NCBI RefSeq assembly: GCF_030408815.1
Contig: NZ_CP047355.1
Span: 1,550,001 to 1,614,000, forward strand
DNA length: 64,000 bases
Direction of reading: 5' to 3'
Source: Corynebacterium freiburgense
GTDB taxonomy: Bacteria > Actinomycetota > Actinomycetes > Mycobacteriales > Mycobacteriaceae
Below, piece after piece: positions 55,473-64,000 of this stretch. Position 1 is the first letter of the stretch. Every line of letters begins with the position of its first letter. The position numbers and the translations under genes were made by a program. A model generated the notes under the pieces. The model was not told the DNA's origin. It searched no databases and saw only the letters and a list, made by a program, of their open reading frames with translations.

Positions 55473-56045
55473 TTATGAACTCAGCAGAATCGCGCGAATC
55501 GTTGCGACCGCTTGTTCAATATTGTCATTGACCACAATATGATCAAATTCGTCTTGCGCTGCCAACTCGCCTCGGGCGGTTTCTAAACGGCGTGCAATGA
55601 CATCTTCAGGCTCAGTACCGCGACCAGTCAGCCGCTCCACTAAAACCTCCCACGATGGTGGGGCTAAAAACACGGAATGCGCTTCGGGCATTTCGCGAAC
55701 TACATTACGAGCCCCAACAAGGTCGACCTCAACTAGTACGGGCCGACCTTGTTGAAGAGCTTTTCGAACTGGGCTAGCTGGTGTACCGGAACGCTGTAAT
55801 CCACCGTGGATATCTGCCCATTCAAGCATTTCACCACGATCAATCTTTTCCTGAAATTCCTCCGCTGACACGAAGAAATAATCACGACCATCAACCTCAC
55901 CAGGCCGAGGCTGGCGAGTAGTCATGGAAACACTAAAATACAGATCCGGAATTTCATCGCGTAACCGGGCAACGACCGTGGATTTCCCCACGGCGGAAGG
56001 GCCGACCAATACTACTAGACGACCCATCGAACTAGCTGTAGACAA
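55473..56045 (-). CDS. gmk: Guanylate kinase
   Basis: 190 residues from a TTG at 56045, or 184 from the ATG at 56027. Phosphorylates GMP to GDP. P-loop [20 protein letters not shown] site [20 protein letters not shown]; then LEWADIHG. The lid region carries [17 protein letters not shown]. It follows mihF by 7 bases. Confidence 0.95.
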   Translation of the reverse strand: MSTASSMGRLVVLVGPSAVGKSTVVARLRDEIPDLYFSVSMTTRQPRPGEVDGRDYFFVSAEEFQEKIDRGEMLEWADIHGGLQRSGTPASPVRKALQQGRPVLVEVDLVGARNVVREMPEAHSVFLAPPSWEVLVERLTGRGTEPEDVIARRLETARGELAAQDEFDHIVVNDNIEQAVATIRAILLSS

Positions 56046-56052
56046 TTTCGTC

Positions 56053-56379
56053 TTAGTCCTCGTCGCTAAAGCCGAAGCGCTCTAGCAGCGCACGACGCTG
56101 ACGATCACCTAGGCCGCGAAGACGACGAGTCTGGGCAATTTCCAACTCATCCATAATCTCCTTAGCCTTCACTTTGCCTACCTTCGGCATTGCCTCAAGC
56201 AAAGCCGAAACCTTGGTTTTACCGATGATTTCGTCGGTTTGAGCCTGGGCCAGGACCTCCTTAAGGTTCGTGCCACCGCGCTTGAGCTTCTCCTTTAGCT
56301 CTGCACGTGCCTTGCGGGCCTCAGCGGCCTTCGCAAGGGCTTCCTTGCGCTGCTCGTCGGTCAACTTGGGAAGGGCCAC
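56053..56379 (-). CDS. mihF: Actinobacterial integration host factor (MihF)
   Basis: 108 residues from a GTG at 56379 with GGAGG five bases upstream; the open frame extends 10 further codons. The conserved start [20 protein letters not shown] and a long helix are followed by [20 protein letters not shown] and [16 protein letters not shown], an H2TH-like DNA-binding region. It is a nucleoid-associated protein of actinobacteria, unrelated to E. coli IHF. Confidence 0.95.
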   Translation of the reverse strand: MALPKLTDEQRKEALAKAAEARKARAELKEKLKRGGTNLKEVLAQAQTDEIIGKTKVSALLEAMPKVGKVKAKEIMDELEIAQTRRLRGLGDRQRRALLERFGFSDED

Positions 56380-56495
56380 GGGGTTCCTCCGATTCAAATA
56401 AACGGTCAATGTTCTTGGGGTAATGTCTACCAGATTTCGGCGGCCTACAGAACACCTGCAGACAACCGAGCCGGGATCAGCATAGCACTATCTCG

Positions 56496-56557
56496 GAAAA
56501 GTCAAAGGTGGCGCTCCCGAAATCCCATGTCAATGAGATCCCGGAAGGCGACTTTTC
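56496..56557 (-). promoter_or_regulatory. Long imperfect hairpin between pyrF and mihF
   Basis: On the minus strand GAAAAGTC and GACTTTTC close a 62-base structure. Inside, TTCCGGGATCTCAT pairs with ATGGGATTTCGGGAG, including G-U pairs, around a 4-base loop. It starts 10 bases past the pyrF stop. It may end the pyr operon transcript, or shape the 5' leader of mihF. Confidence 0.5.
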
Positions 56558-56566
56558 TACCAGAAT

Positions 56567-57391
56567 TTACCTGGGAAAACCTGGAAAGTTCTGCGCTTCG
56601 AATGCAATGCGTTTCCGCAGGTCAGCCACATTCGGGCCGTCCAATAAAATGCCTCGAGACATATTCGGAAAGACTAAATGTTCGATGCCTTGAGCGAGTT
56701 CGCTCACATCTTTTGCACTGGCGCCTTGAGCACCAACACCAGGCATCAATATTGGTCCACGTAAATTTTTGAGCTCGGGCGTGTCGGAAAGAGTCGCACC
56801 AATTACAACACCGATATTGCCAGCAATCTGGTGTTGAGCATTATCAGCAGCTACCGCATCCACAATCTGTTGGCTGATCGTTGCGCCTTGGGTATTGATA
56901 CACGACTGGATAGCTTGCCCTTCGGGATTGGAAGTCGCAGCTAATACAAAGACTCCCCTGCTGTTTTTTTCAGCTAATTCCAATGCGGGCGCCAATGAAC
57001 CATAGCCCAAAAACGGTGAAACTGTGACAGCGTCCGCACACAATGGGGAATCACTTTCCAACCAAGCCGCAGCATATGCGGCCATAGTAGAACCAATGTC
57101 TCCGCGTTTGGCATCTGCAACAATAAGTGCTCCCTGAGCACGCAAGGCTGCCATCATATGTTCCAGGATCGCAAAACCTGCCGAGCCAAATACCTCATAA
57201 AATGCGACCTGAGGTTTTATTAAGGCAACCGTATCGGCGAAAGCCTCAGTACAGATTTTGGAAAATTCTTCCAAGCCCGCCACCGAAACCGGCAACCCCC
57301 ATGCAGTGAGCAACGACGGGTGTGGATCGATGCCCGCGCATAGTCGACCACGGGTGGACGCGACGTCGAGAAGTTGTTCGCCGAATGTCAT
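56567..57391 (-). CDS. pyrF: Orotidine-5'-phosphate decarboxylase (type 2)
   Basis: 274 residues from the ATG at 57391, which overlaps the carB stop (ATGA). Makes UMP. The catalytic region is [19 protein letters not shown] (D-x-K-x-x-D). [13 protein letters not shown] is the N-terminal strand, and [17 protein letters not shown] holds the phosphate site. The length and [10 protein letters not shown] motif fit the longer type 2 enzymes found in actinobacteria. Confidence 0.97.
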   Translation of the reverse strand: MTFGEQLLDVASTRGRLCAGIDPHPSLLTAWGLPVSVAGLEEFSKICTEAFADTVALIKPQVAFYEVFGSAGFAILEHMMAALRAQGALIVADAKRGDIGSTMAAYAAAWLESDSPLCADAVTVSPFLGYGSLAPALELAEKNSRGVFVLAATSNPEGQAIQSCINTQGATISQQIVDAVAADNAQHQIAGNIGVVIGATLSDTPELKNLRGPILMPGVGAQGASAKDVSELAQGIEHLVFPNMSRGILLDGPNVADLRKRIAFEAQNFPGFPR

Positions 57392-60300
57392 GAATAATCC
57401 AGCTCCTGCAAAGGGCACACCGTAAGTTCACCAGCACGCAATGCTTCAATTCCCTGAACTGCAGCAGTAACTCCCTGCACCGTTGTCACCAGTGGAATCC
57501 CCATATTTACGGCGGCAGCACGAATATCGTAGCCATCATGGCGGGCTCCAGAAGAGCCGGCAGGAGTATTCAGGATCAAATCCACTTCGCCATTGTTAAT
57601 CTGATCAACGATCGAAACTCCATCCGAGCCCGCTTTAACATCAGATTGTTTTAATACGGTTTCACACGCGACACCATTTCGACGCAGCATACCGGCAGTA
57701 CCAGCAGTTGCCAGCATTTTAAAACCAAGCGAAGCTAGGCGCTGGATCGGGAAAATCAATGTGCGCTTATCGCGATTCGCCACAGATACAAAGACGGTGC
57801 CTTGTGTAGGAAGTGCCCCAAAGGCACCAGCCTCAGCTTTTGCATACGCTGCGCCGAAATTATCTGCTAAGCCCATAACTTCGCCTGTAGATTTCATTTC
57901 TGGGCTTAGCAAAGAATCCAGCATAGTGCCGTCTGGTCGCCGGAAACGATTAAATGGCAGGACTGCTTCTTTGACCGCAATTGGGGCGTCAAGAGGCAGT
58001 GAACCGCCATCGTGGTCGGTTGGAATCATGCCTTCTGCGCGTAATTCAGCCAAGGTAGCGCCAAGCATAATGCGGGAAGCGGCTTTCGCCAGCGGAGTAC
58101 CCGTAGCTTTCGATACAAAAGGAACAGTGCGGGAAGCCCGGGGATTCGCTTCAATGACATATAAAATGTCGTCTTTAAGTGCGAATTGCACATTCATAAG
58201 TCCACGCACACCAATACCATGCGCGAGCGCCTCGGTGGAACGACGGACTTTTTCAATATCCTCTACACCAAGGGTCATTGGTGGTAATGCACATGCTGAG
58301 TCACCGGAGTGAATACCAGCTTCCTCAATATGCTCCATAACGCCCGCGAGATAAACATCTGTTCCATCACATAGGGCGTCAACATCGATTTCAATTGCAT
58401 TATCTAGGAAACGATCTACAAGCACGGGATGATCACTGGTGATCTCCGTTGCACGTTCGATATAGGACTGCAACGAAGTCTCATCATAAACAATCTCCAT
58501 ACCGCGACCGCCCAAGACATAGGAAGGGCGCACCAAAACTGGATAACCAATCTTCGCGGCTACACGCCGAGCCTCATCAAAGCTGGTTGCAGTACCAAAA
58601 GCAGGTGCAGGAAGATTAGCTTTACGCAGTACTTCACCAAATTCGCCGCGATCTTCAGCAAGGTTAATTGCCTCTGGCGTAGTGCCCACAACAGGAACCC
58701 CGGCATCACGCAAACGTTCGGCCAATCCGAGTGGTGTTTGACCACCTAATTGCACAATCACACCAGCAACAGTTCCGGATTGCGCTTCAGCATGGTAGAC
58801 CTCCAATACGTCTTCGAATGTAAGTGGTTCGAAGTAGAGGCGGTCTGCGGTGTCATAGTCGGTGGACACAGTTTCTGGGTTGCAATTGACCATTACGGTT
58901 TCATATCCAACCCTTGAGAGCTCGAGTGCAGCATGCACACAGGAGTAATCGAACTCAATGCCCTGGCCAATGCGGTTGGGCCCAGAGCCCAAAATAATGA
59001 CCTTTTCTTTTTCCGTTTGAGGAGCAACCTCAGACTCTGCAGCAGGGTCCAATTCATATGCGGAATAGTGGTATGGAGTCTTTGCCTCAAATTCTGCGGC
59101 ACAGGTATCCACGGTTTTAAATACCGGACGAATGCCCAAGGACCAACGCAACCGACGGACACCATCTTCACCGGCAAATTCAGGTCGCAACACTGCGATT
59201 TGGCGATCTGAAAGGCCGAAGAACTTGGCACGGCGCAATAATGTTTCAGTAAGCACTGGTGCATCAACCAGTTCGGCGCGGAAATCTACAAGTGCCTGCA
59301 ATTCTGCCAAAAACCAGGGGTCGATCTGCGATGCTTGATATACCTCATCAATGCTTGCACCTAGGCGCAATGCGAGCTCAGCGTCGTATAAGCGACCTTC
59401 GGTTGGGCGCTTAAGATCCTCCAAAATGGCTCGAACATTTGTAGCGTTGTCTCCGGCGAATGCAGTATCAGGGACGGTCCAGAACCCCGCTTGCTTATTT
59501 TCCAAAGAACGCATGACCTTGCCAAGCGCAGCAATGTAATTGCGCCCCAGGGACATCGCTTCACCTACCGACTTCATAGTGGTGGTAAGCGTGTCATCCG
59601 CGCCAGTGAATTTTTCAAATGCAAAGCGCGGCGCTTTTACTACTACATAGTCCAATGTAGGTTCGAATGCTGCAGGGGTAACACCGGTGATGTCGTTGGT
59701 GATTTCATCCAGGGTATAGCCAATAGCCAGTTTTGCCGCGATCTTTGCAATTGGGAACCCAGTGGCTTTTGATGCAAGCGCCGAGGAACGCGAAACCCGC
59801 GGATTCATTTCAATGGTAATAATCCGGCCATCCCGGGGGTTAATAGCAAATTGAATATTACAGCCGCCGGTATCTACGCCGACCTCTCGCAGAATCGCAA
59901 TTCCTTGCGCACGGAGTTTTTGGAACTCACGGTCGGTAAGCGTCATAGCCGGAGCAACCGTTACGGAATCGCCTGTATGTACCCCCAGAGCGTCGACATT
60001 CTCAATCGAACACACCACAACAACATTGTCTTTGCCGTCGCGCATGAGTTCGAGTTCGAATTCTTTCCAACCAAGGATTGATTCCTCGATAAGCACATTC
60101 GCTTCTGGCGACGCCGCGAGCCCGCCACCGGCAATACGTTCAAGGTCTTCATCAGTAAATGCCAGGCCAGAACCCAAGCCACCCATAGTAAATGAGGGCC
60201 GAACTACTACTGGAAGCCCGAGTTCAGCTACGGTTTCGCGGACTTCATCCATATTGTGGCACACACGTGAACGAGCGGATTCCCCGCCCACTTTCGCCAC

Positions 60301-60720
60301 AATATCTTTAAATTTTTGGCGATCTTCACCCCGCTCAATTGCGTCAATATCAGCGCCAATAAGCTCCACATTGTATTTTTTCAGCGCCCCGCGCCGATCC
60401 AAAGCAATTGCGGTATTCAGGGCAGTTTGGCCACCGAGTGTTGCTAGTACTGCATCGATTGGGTGACCTGCAGCAATTTCTGCTTCGAAAATCTTTTCAA
60501 TATATTCCGGCTGGATCGGCTCAACATAGGTGTGATCCGCAAACTCCGGATCCGTCATAATCGTAGCCGGGTTCGAGTTAATAAGTGTAACTCGCATGCC
60601 TTCTTCTTTAAGTACACGGCATGCTTGGGTTCCGGAATAGTCGAATTCGCAGGCCTGGCCAATCACAATTGGTCCCGAACCAATTACCAGGACGTGCTTA
60701 ATATCTGTACGTTTCGGCAT
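57388..60720 (-). CDS. carB: Carbamoyl-phosphate synthase large subunit
   Basis: 1110 residues. Makes carbamoyl phosphate for pyrimidines and arginine. Two homologous ATP-grasp halves are seen: [20 protein letters not shown] at the start, [19 protein letters not shown] in half 1, [20 protein letters not shown] and [19 protein letters not shown] in half 2. A C-terminal methylglyoxal-synthase-like regulatory domain follows (from about residue 955; [20 protein letters not shown]), where allosteric effectors bind. It follows carA by 21 bases. Confidence 0.98.
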   Translation of the reverse strand: MPKRTDIKHVLVIGSGPIVIGQACEFDYSGTQACRVLKEEGMRVTLINSNPATIMTDPEFADHTYVEPIQPEYIEKIFEAEIAAGHPIDAVLATLGGQTALNTAIALDRRGALKKYNVELIGADIDAIERGEDRQKFKDIVAKVGGESARSRVCHNMDEVRETVAELGLPVVVRPSFTMGGLGSGLAFTDEDLERIAGGGLAASPEANVLIEESILGWKEFELELMRDGKDNVVVVCSIENVDALGVHTGDSVTVAPAMTLTDREFQKLRAQGIAILREVGVDTGGCNIQFAINPRDGRIITIEMNPRVSRSSALASKATGFPIAKIAAKLAIGYTLDEITNDITGVTPAAFEPTLDYVVVKAPRFAFEKFTGADDTLTTTMKSVGEAMSLGRNYIAALGKVMRSLENKQAGFWTVPDTAFAGDNATNVRAILEDLKRPTEGRLYDAELALRLGASIDEVYQASQIDPWFLAELQALVDFRAELVDAPVLTETLLRRAKFFGLSDRQIAVLRPEFAGEDGVRRLRWSLGIRPVFKTVDTCAAEFEAKTPYHYSAYELDPAAESEVAPQTEKEKVIILGSGPNRIGQGIEFDYSCVHAALELSRVGYETVMVNCNPETVSTDYDTADRLYFEPLTFEDVLEVYHAEAQSGTVAGVIVQLGGQTPLGLAERLRDAGVPVVGTTPEAINLAEDRGEFGEVLRKANLPAPAFGTATSFDEARRVAAKIGYPVLVRPSYVLGGRGMEIVYDETSLQSYIERATEITSDHPVLVDRFLDNAIEIDVDALCDGTDVYLAGVMEHIEEAGIHSGDSACALPPMTLGVEDIEKVRRSTEALAHGIGVRGLMNVQFALKDDILYVIEANPRASRTVPFVSKATGTPLAKAASRIMLGATLAELRAEGMIPTDHDGGSLPLDAPIAVKEAVLPFNRFRRPDGTMLDSLLSPEMKSTGEVMGLADNFGAAYAKAEAGAFGALPTQGTVFVSVANRDKRTLIFPIQRLASLGFKMLATAGTAGMLRRNGVACETVLKQSDVKAGSDGVSIVDQINNGEVDLILNTPAGSSGARHDGYDIRAAAVNMGIPLVTTVQGVTAAVQGIEALRAGELTVCPLQELDYS

Positions 60721-60741
60721 AGTTATGTAGTTCTTTCCTGG

Positions 60742-61911
60742 TTATGCTTGGTTCGTTTCAGCAGTTGATCGGCCGGTGTGCGCAGCCATAAGGTCAATAA
60801 AGCGATCAAATAGCGGATTCGCATCATGCGGACCGGCGGCAGCCTCTGGATGATACTGCACTGAATACGCCTGACCGTTTTCCAATGCAACGCCTTCTAC
60901 AACCTCATCGTTCAGGCACACGTGTGTGACTTTCGCCGGACCAAAATCAGTGTCAAATTCCTGACCTCGTTTGCCTTCCAATGCAAAACCATGATTTTGG
61001 GATGTGATTTCCACTTTGCCTTTTGCTAAATCGAGCACTGGCACATTAATTCCGCGGTGACCGAATTTCATTTTATACGTGGATAATCCAAGCGCCCGAC
61101 CAAGAATTTGATTGCCAAAGCAAATTCCAAAGAATGGGATCTTTGCCGCCAAAATATCACGAACAATAGCGACCATTTCATTTGCGGTTGCTGGGTCACC
61201 CGGACCATTAGAAACAAACACACCGTCTGGGTTGTATTGGGTGATTTCTTGTAGTGGTGTGTTTGCCGGAACCACGATACAACGCACTCCTCGTGCCCGG
61301 AGATTCCGCAACGAATTAAGTTTTACCCCCATATCATAGGTCACTACGGTAAAGCGTTCTTCGCCTTCAGCTGGGACTTCATAAACTTCATCTGTGGTGA
61401 CTTCCCCTGCCAAGTCTGCACCAGCCATTGATGGCTGCGCTTGGACCTCAGCAAGTAAATCTTCAATTGGTCGCTGAGCTGCTTCACCGGAGAAAATACC
61501 AGCCGCAATCGATCCATGATCGCGGAGGTGACGAACCAAGGCACGGGTATCTATGCCACGAATGCCCACAATGTTTTGGGCGATCATTTCATCAACCAAT
61601 GTGCGCTTCGCCCGCCAATTGGAAACTTGGTGTGAAAGATCCCGAATAACTACCCCGGCGACCCAAATCTGGTCACCACGAGATTCATTATCTTCATCGT
61701 TCCAACCAGTATTGCCAATATGTGGCGCGGTAAACACAACGAGTTGGCGGTGGAAGGACGGATCCGTCATAGTTTCTTGGTAGCCGGTCATAGCCGTGGT
61801 AAACACTGCTTCACCCAAGCGAGTACCTATTGCGCCGAAAGCTTCGCCACGGAACACGCGGCCGTCAGCAAGCACCAGTAGTGCTGGCTGATGATCGGTG
61901 GATTGGGTCAC
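60742..61911 (-). CDS. carA: Carbamoyl-phosphate synthase small subunit (glutaminase)
   Basis: 389 residues from a GTG at 61911 with AAAGG seven bases upstream; an ATG at 61938 would add nine residues. The N-terminal CPSase_sm domain begins LVLADGRVFRGEAFGAIG. The class I glutaminase half (about from 195) has the nucleophile in IPFFGICFGNQILG and the His-Glu pair in QYHPEAAAGPHD. Supplies ammonia to CarB. It follows pyrC closely. Confidence 0.96.
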   Translation of the reverse strand: MTQSTDHQPALLVLADGRVFRGEAFGAIGTRLGEAVFTTAMTGYQETMTDPSFHRQLVVFTAPHIGNTGWNDEDNESRGDQIWVAGVVIRDLSHQVSNWRAKRTLVDEMIAQNIVGIRGIDTRALVRHLRDHGSIAAGIFSGEAAQRPIEDLLAEVQAQPSMAGADLAGEVTTDEVYEVPAEGEERFTVVTYDMGVKLNSLRNLRARGVRCIVVPANTPLQEITQYNPDGVFVSNGPGDPATANEMVAIVRDILAAKIPFFGICFGNQILGRALGLSTYKMKFGHRGINVPVLDLAKGKVEITSQNHGFALEGKRGQEFDTDFGPAKVTHVCLNDEVVEGVALENGQAYSVQYHPEAAAGPHDANPLFDRFIDLMAAHTGRSTAETNQA

Positions 61912-61944
61912 AGTATCACCTTTCAATGTATGTGTCATGATGTA

Positions 61945-63291
61945 TTACGCCTCGCCCCTGGGATCAGCAACGATTCCGTTTTCGCAGGTCACTCGGCCAC
62001 GTAAAACGGTGTGAGTGACTTTGGTATGGAATTCCATACCTTCATATGGAGTGTTTTCGGATTTTGATGCCATATCTTCCCCATGGGCAGTCCATGTATG
62101 TTCTGGGTCTATCACGGTGAGATTTGCGGGTTCCCCAACTGCAATTGGACGCCCATGCCCAGGCAAACGCACAATTTCGCATGGGCGTTCACTCATTACT
62201 TTGGCGACCCAACGCCAATCTGCAAGTCCGGTACGCACAAAAGTATCGGCAATAATTGCCAGTGACGTTTCCAAACCGAGCATTCCGGGGCGAGCGTGCT
62301 CAAATTCGCAGCATTTTTCTTCGGAACCGTGTGGTGCATGATCCGTAGCAACGCAATCGATAACGCCATCGAGAAGCGCTTGGCGTAGTGCGAGCGTATC
62401 GTGCTCTTCTCGTAGAGGCGGGTTAACCCGATTTACGCCGTCATAGGTGTGCAACCGTTCATCGGTAAGTATCAGGTGGTGTGGTGTTACTTCTGCAGTC
62501 AATGGAATGCCTTTTTCTTTTGCCCAGGTTACAAGTTCCACTGATCCAACGGTAGAAGCATGGCAAATATGTACCCGGCCACCGTAGTCGCGTGCAAGTA
62601 AAGCGTCACGCGCAACAATGGATTCCTCGGCGGCGCGTGGCCAACCACGTAAGCCAAGTTTCGCCGCATTGGCCCCTTCATGGGCGACGGCACCTTCGGT
62701 AAGTCGAGGTTCTTCGCAGTGCTGTGCAAGAAGCACATCTTGTCCACGCGAGTATTCGATTGCCCGGCGCATAATCAGCGGGTTGTCTACGCATTTACCG
62801 TCATCGGAAAACATCCGCACTTTTGCTGCGGATTGTGCCATCATGCCAAATTCCGTGAGTTCTTTACCTTCTAGGCCTTTGGTAATGGAGCCTACTGGGT
62901 GAACATCACATAGACCTAGAGCTTGCCCCTTGTACCATACGGATTCCGCGATTACCGGCTGGTCCATTACTGGTTGGGTATTTGCCATAGTAAATACTGC
63001 GGTAAATCCGCCTTTAGCAGCTGCGGCGGAACCGGTGGCAATGGTTTCGGTATCTTCCCTGCCGGGTTCACGAAGATGTACGTGGATATCCACAAGTCCT
63101 GGCAGAAGAATATTTCCGTGGCATTCTATTATGCGATCGGCGGGCTGGTCTTCGGCATCTAGGGAGACGATTACGCCGTTTTCAATGCGGATATGAACTG
63201 GCTCGCCTTCACCGTAGGGGCGAACGTTTCGGAGAAGTAGGGTGCCGGATTCTGGTGCGGAAAGTTCACCAGTTGCTGGGTATTCGGTCAT
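61945..63291 (-). CDS. pyrC: Dihydroorotase
   Basis: 448 residues, class I type. Closes N-carbamoyl-aspartate to dihydroorotate. The zinc site is [18 protein letters not shown]. Also present are [34 protein letters not shown] and [15 protein letters not shown] with the catalytic Asp. Its ATG has GGGAAAA nearby. It lies 28 bases after pyrB. Confidence 0.97.
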   Translation of the reverse strand: MTEYPATGELSAPESGTLLLRNVRPYGEGEPVHIRIENGVIVSLDAEDQPADRIIECHGNILLPGLVDIHVHLREPGREDTETIATGSAAAAKGGFTAVFTMANTQPVMDQPVIAESVWYKGQALGLCDVHPVGSITKGLEGKELTEFGMMAQSAAKVRMFSDDGKCVDNPLIMRRAIEYSRGQDVLLAQHCEEPRLTEGAVAHEGANAAKLGLRGWPRAAEESIVARDALLARDYGGRVHICHASTVGSVELVTWAKEKGIPLTAEVTPHHLILTDERLHTYDGVNRVNPPLREEHDTLALRQALLDGVIDCVATDHAPHGSEEKCCEFEHARPGMLGLETSLAIIADTFVRTGLADWRWVAKVMSERPCEIVRLPGHGRPIAVGEPANLTVIDPEHTWTAHGEDMASKSENTPYEGMEFHTKVTHTVLRGRVTCENGIVADPRGEA

Positions 63292-63319
63292 GGTTTTCCC
63301 TTTGTGTGTTTCTTAAGCT

Positions 63320-64000
63320 TTACAGTGCGGGGGAACCGGCACCGATAATTAAATTAAATAGAACTGCCATTCGCACATGCACACCATTGGAAACCTGCTG
63401 CAAAATAGCGGTTTGTGGGGCGTCGGCTACGGCATAGTTAATTTCCATACCTCGTAGCATTGGTCCCGGGTGCATAACGATTGCATGTTCAGGGATTTTG
63501 GCCAGGCGTTGTTTAGACAAACCATAAAGCGTTGCGTATTCACGGTGGGATGGGAAAAAGCCGCCATGCATGCGTTCTTGTTGCACTCGAAGCATCATAA
63601 CTACATCGGCATCGGCGAGTTCAGAGTCCATATCATAGGCGGTTCGCACTGGCCAGGTTTCGACGCCCATCGGCAATAAGGTTGGCGGGGCGACCAAGAC
63701 GACTTCAGCACCCAATGTCGATAACAAATCCACATTCGATCGGACGACTCGAGAATGCAAACAGTCGCCGACAATAACTATTTTTCGCCCAGTGATATTT
63801 CCAAGCCGCTGACGCATTGTCACGGCGTCAAGAAGCGCTTGGGTGGGGTGCTGATGCGAACCGTCACCAGCATTAATAATTGCTGGACCATCTAACCATC
63901 CGGCGACTTGTTGAGCAGCCCCTGAAGACGGGTGGCGCATTACAATTGCATCGGCACCAATTGCGTGCAATGTGGCAGCGGTATCTTGCAGTGATTCGCC
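63320..64000 (-). CDS. pyrB: Aspartate carbamoyltransferase catalytic subunit, 5' end outside window
   Basis: The last 226 codons are present, and the frame runs open to the window edge. Carries [20 protein letters not shown] (carbamoyl/aspartate site), [37 protein letters not shown] and [20 protein letters not shown]. Condenses carbamoyl phosphate with aspartate, the first committed pyrimidine step. It is the farthest upstream gene of the pyrBC-carAB-pyrF operon seen here. Confidence 0.97.
   Translation of the reverse strand, partial: GESLQDTAATLHAIGADAIVMRHPSSGAAQQVAGWLDGPAIINAGDGSHQHPTQALLDAVTMRQRLGNITGRKIVIVGDCLHSRVVRSNVDLLSTLGAEVVLVAPPTLLPMGVETWPVRTAYDMDSELADADVVMMLRVQQERMHGGFFPSHREYATLYGLSKQRLAKIPEHAIVMHPGPMLRGMEINYAVADAPQTAILQQVSNGVHVRMAVLFNLIIGAGSPAL

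Overview
The window comes from a Corynebacterium chromosome of moderate GC, close to the C. diphtheriae / C. glutamicum type of gene order. The evidence is the backbone, read right to left on the minus strand: pyrB-pyrC-carA-carB-pyrF-mihF-gmk-rpoZ-coaBC-metK, then priA-def-fmt-rsmB-rpe-ribD-ribE-ribBA-ribH-uvrC-rapZ-yvcK-whiA-gap-pgk-tpiA-ppc-secG. Many genes overlap by ATGA or TAATG, and GTG and TTG starts are common.

Region 1 (1-16.4 kb) is accessory. It opens with the 5' 275 codons of an Abi_2/HEPN abortive-infection gene. Upstream of that gene is a compact stem-loop RNA candidate ending in a terminator-like hairpin, an arrangement like the RNA-linked AbiF loci. Next come a TetR/GAP-family membrane protein pair with a 34-bp operator, and a WYL regulator followed by a gene with a nucleoside-deoxyribosyltransferase-like domain and facing a two-gene ABC exporter. 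The rest holds a DUF4300-type lipoprotein, an antitoxin-like gene followed by what looks like a broken PIN toxin, a YcaQ-type DNA glycosylase, an unrecognised 1463-residue protein, an HXXEE membrane protein, a VOC protein and several fragments.

Region 2 (16.4-39.6 kb) is conserved housekeeping: protein export (secG), anaplerosis (ppc), lower glycolysis (gap-pgk-tpiA) with strong hairpins between the genes, whiA-yvcK-rapZ, uvrC, the whole riboflavin pathway, rpe, and the priA-def-fmt-rsmB group. A von Willebrand factor A surface protein sits between tpiA and ppc.

Region 3 (39.6-52.5 kb) is an island between priA and metK. Its priA-proximal end carries an AT-rich, atypical short-chain dehydrogenase. 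This gene lies between the intact priA and a degenerate, internally deleted copy of the first part of priA. Next are a cytochrome-b5-like membrane protein with its TetR regulator and a perfect 29-bp palindrome. The rest is a pyrimidine/hydantoin catabolic cluster: dihydropyrimidinase, N-carbamoyl-beta-alanine amidohydrolase, omega-aminotransferase, CoA-acylating (methyl)malonate-semialdehyde dehydrogenase, a PucR regulator, and an SSS symporter with a 45-residue one-helix partner and an unknown companion. Together these would convert dihydrouracil or dihydrothymine through beta-alanine or beta-aminoisobutyrate to acetyl- or propionyl-CoA. No dihydropyrimidine dehydrogenase is present here.

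Region 4 (52.5-64 kb) is again backbone: metK, coaBC, rpoZ, gmk, mihF and the pyrimidine biosynthesis operon, with pyrB running off the right edge.
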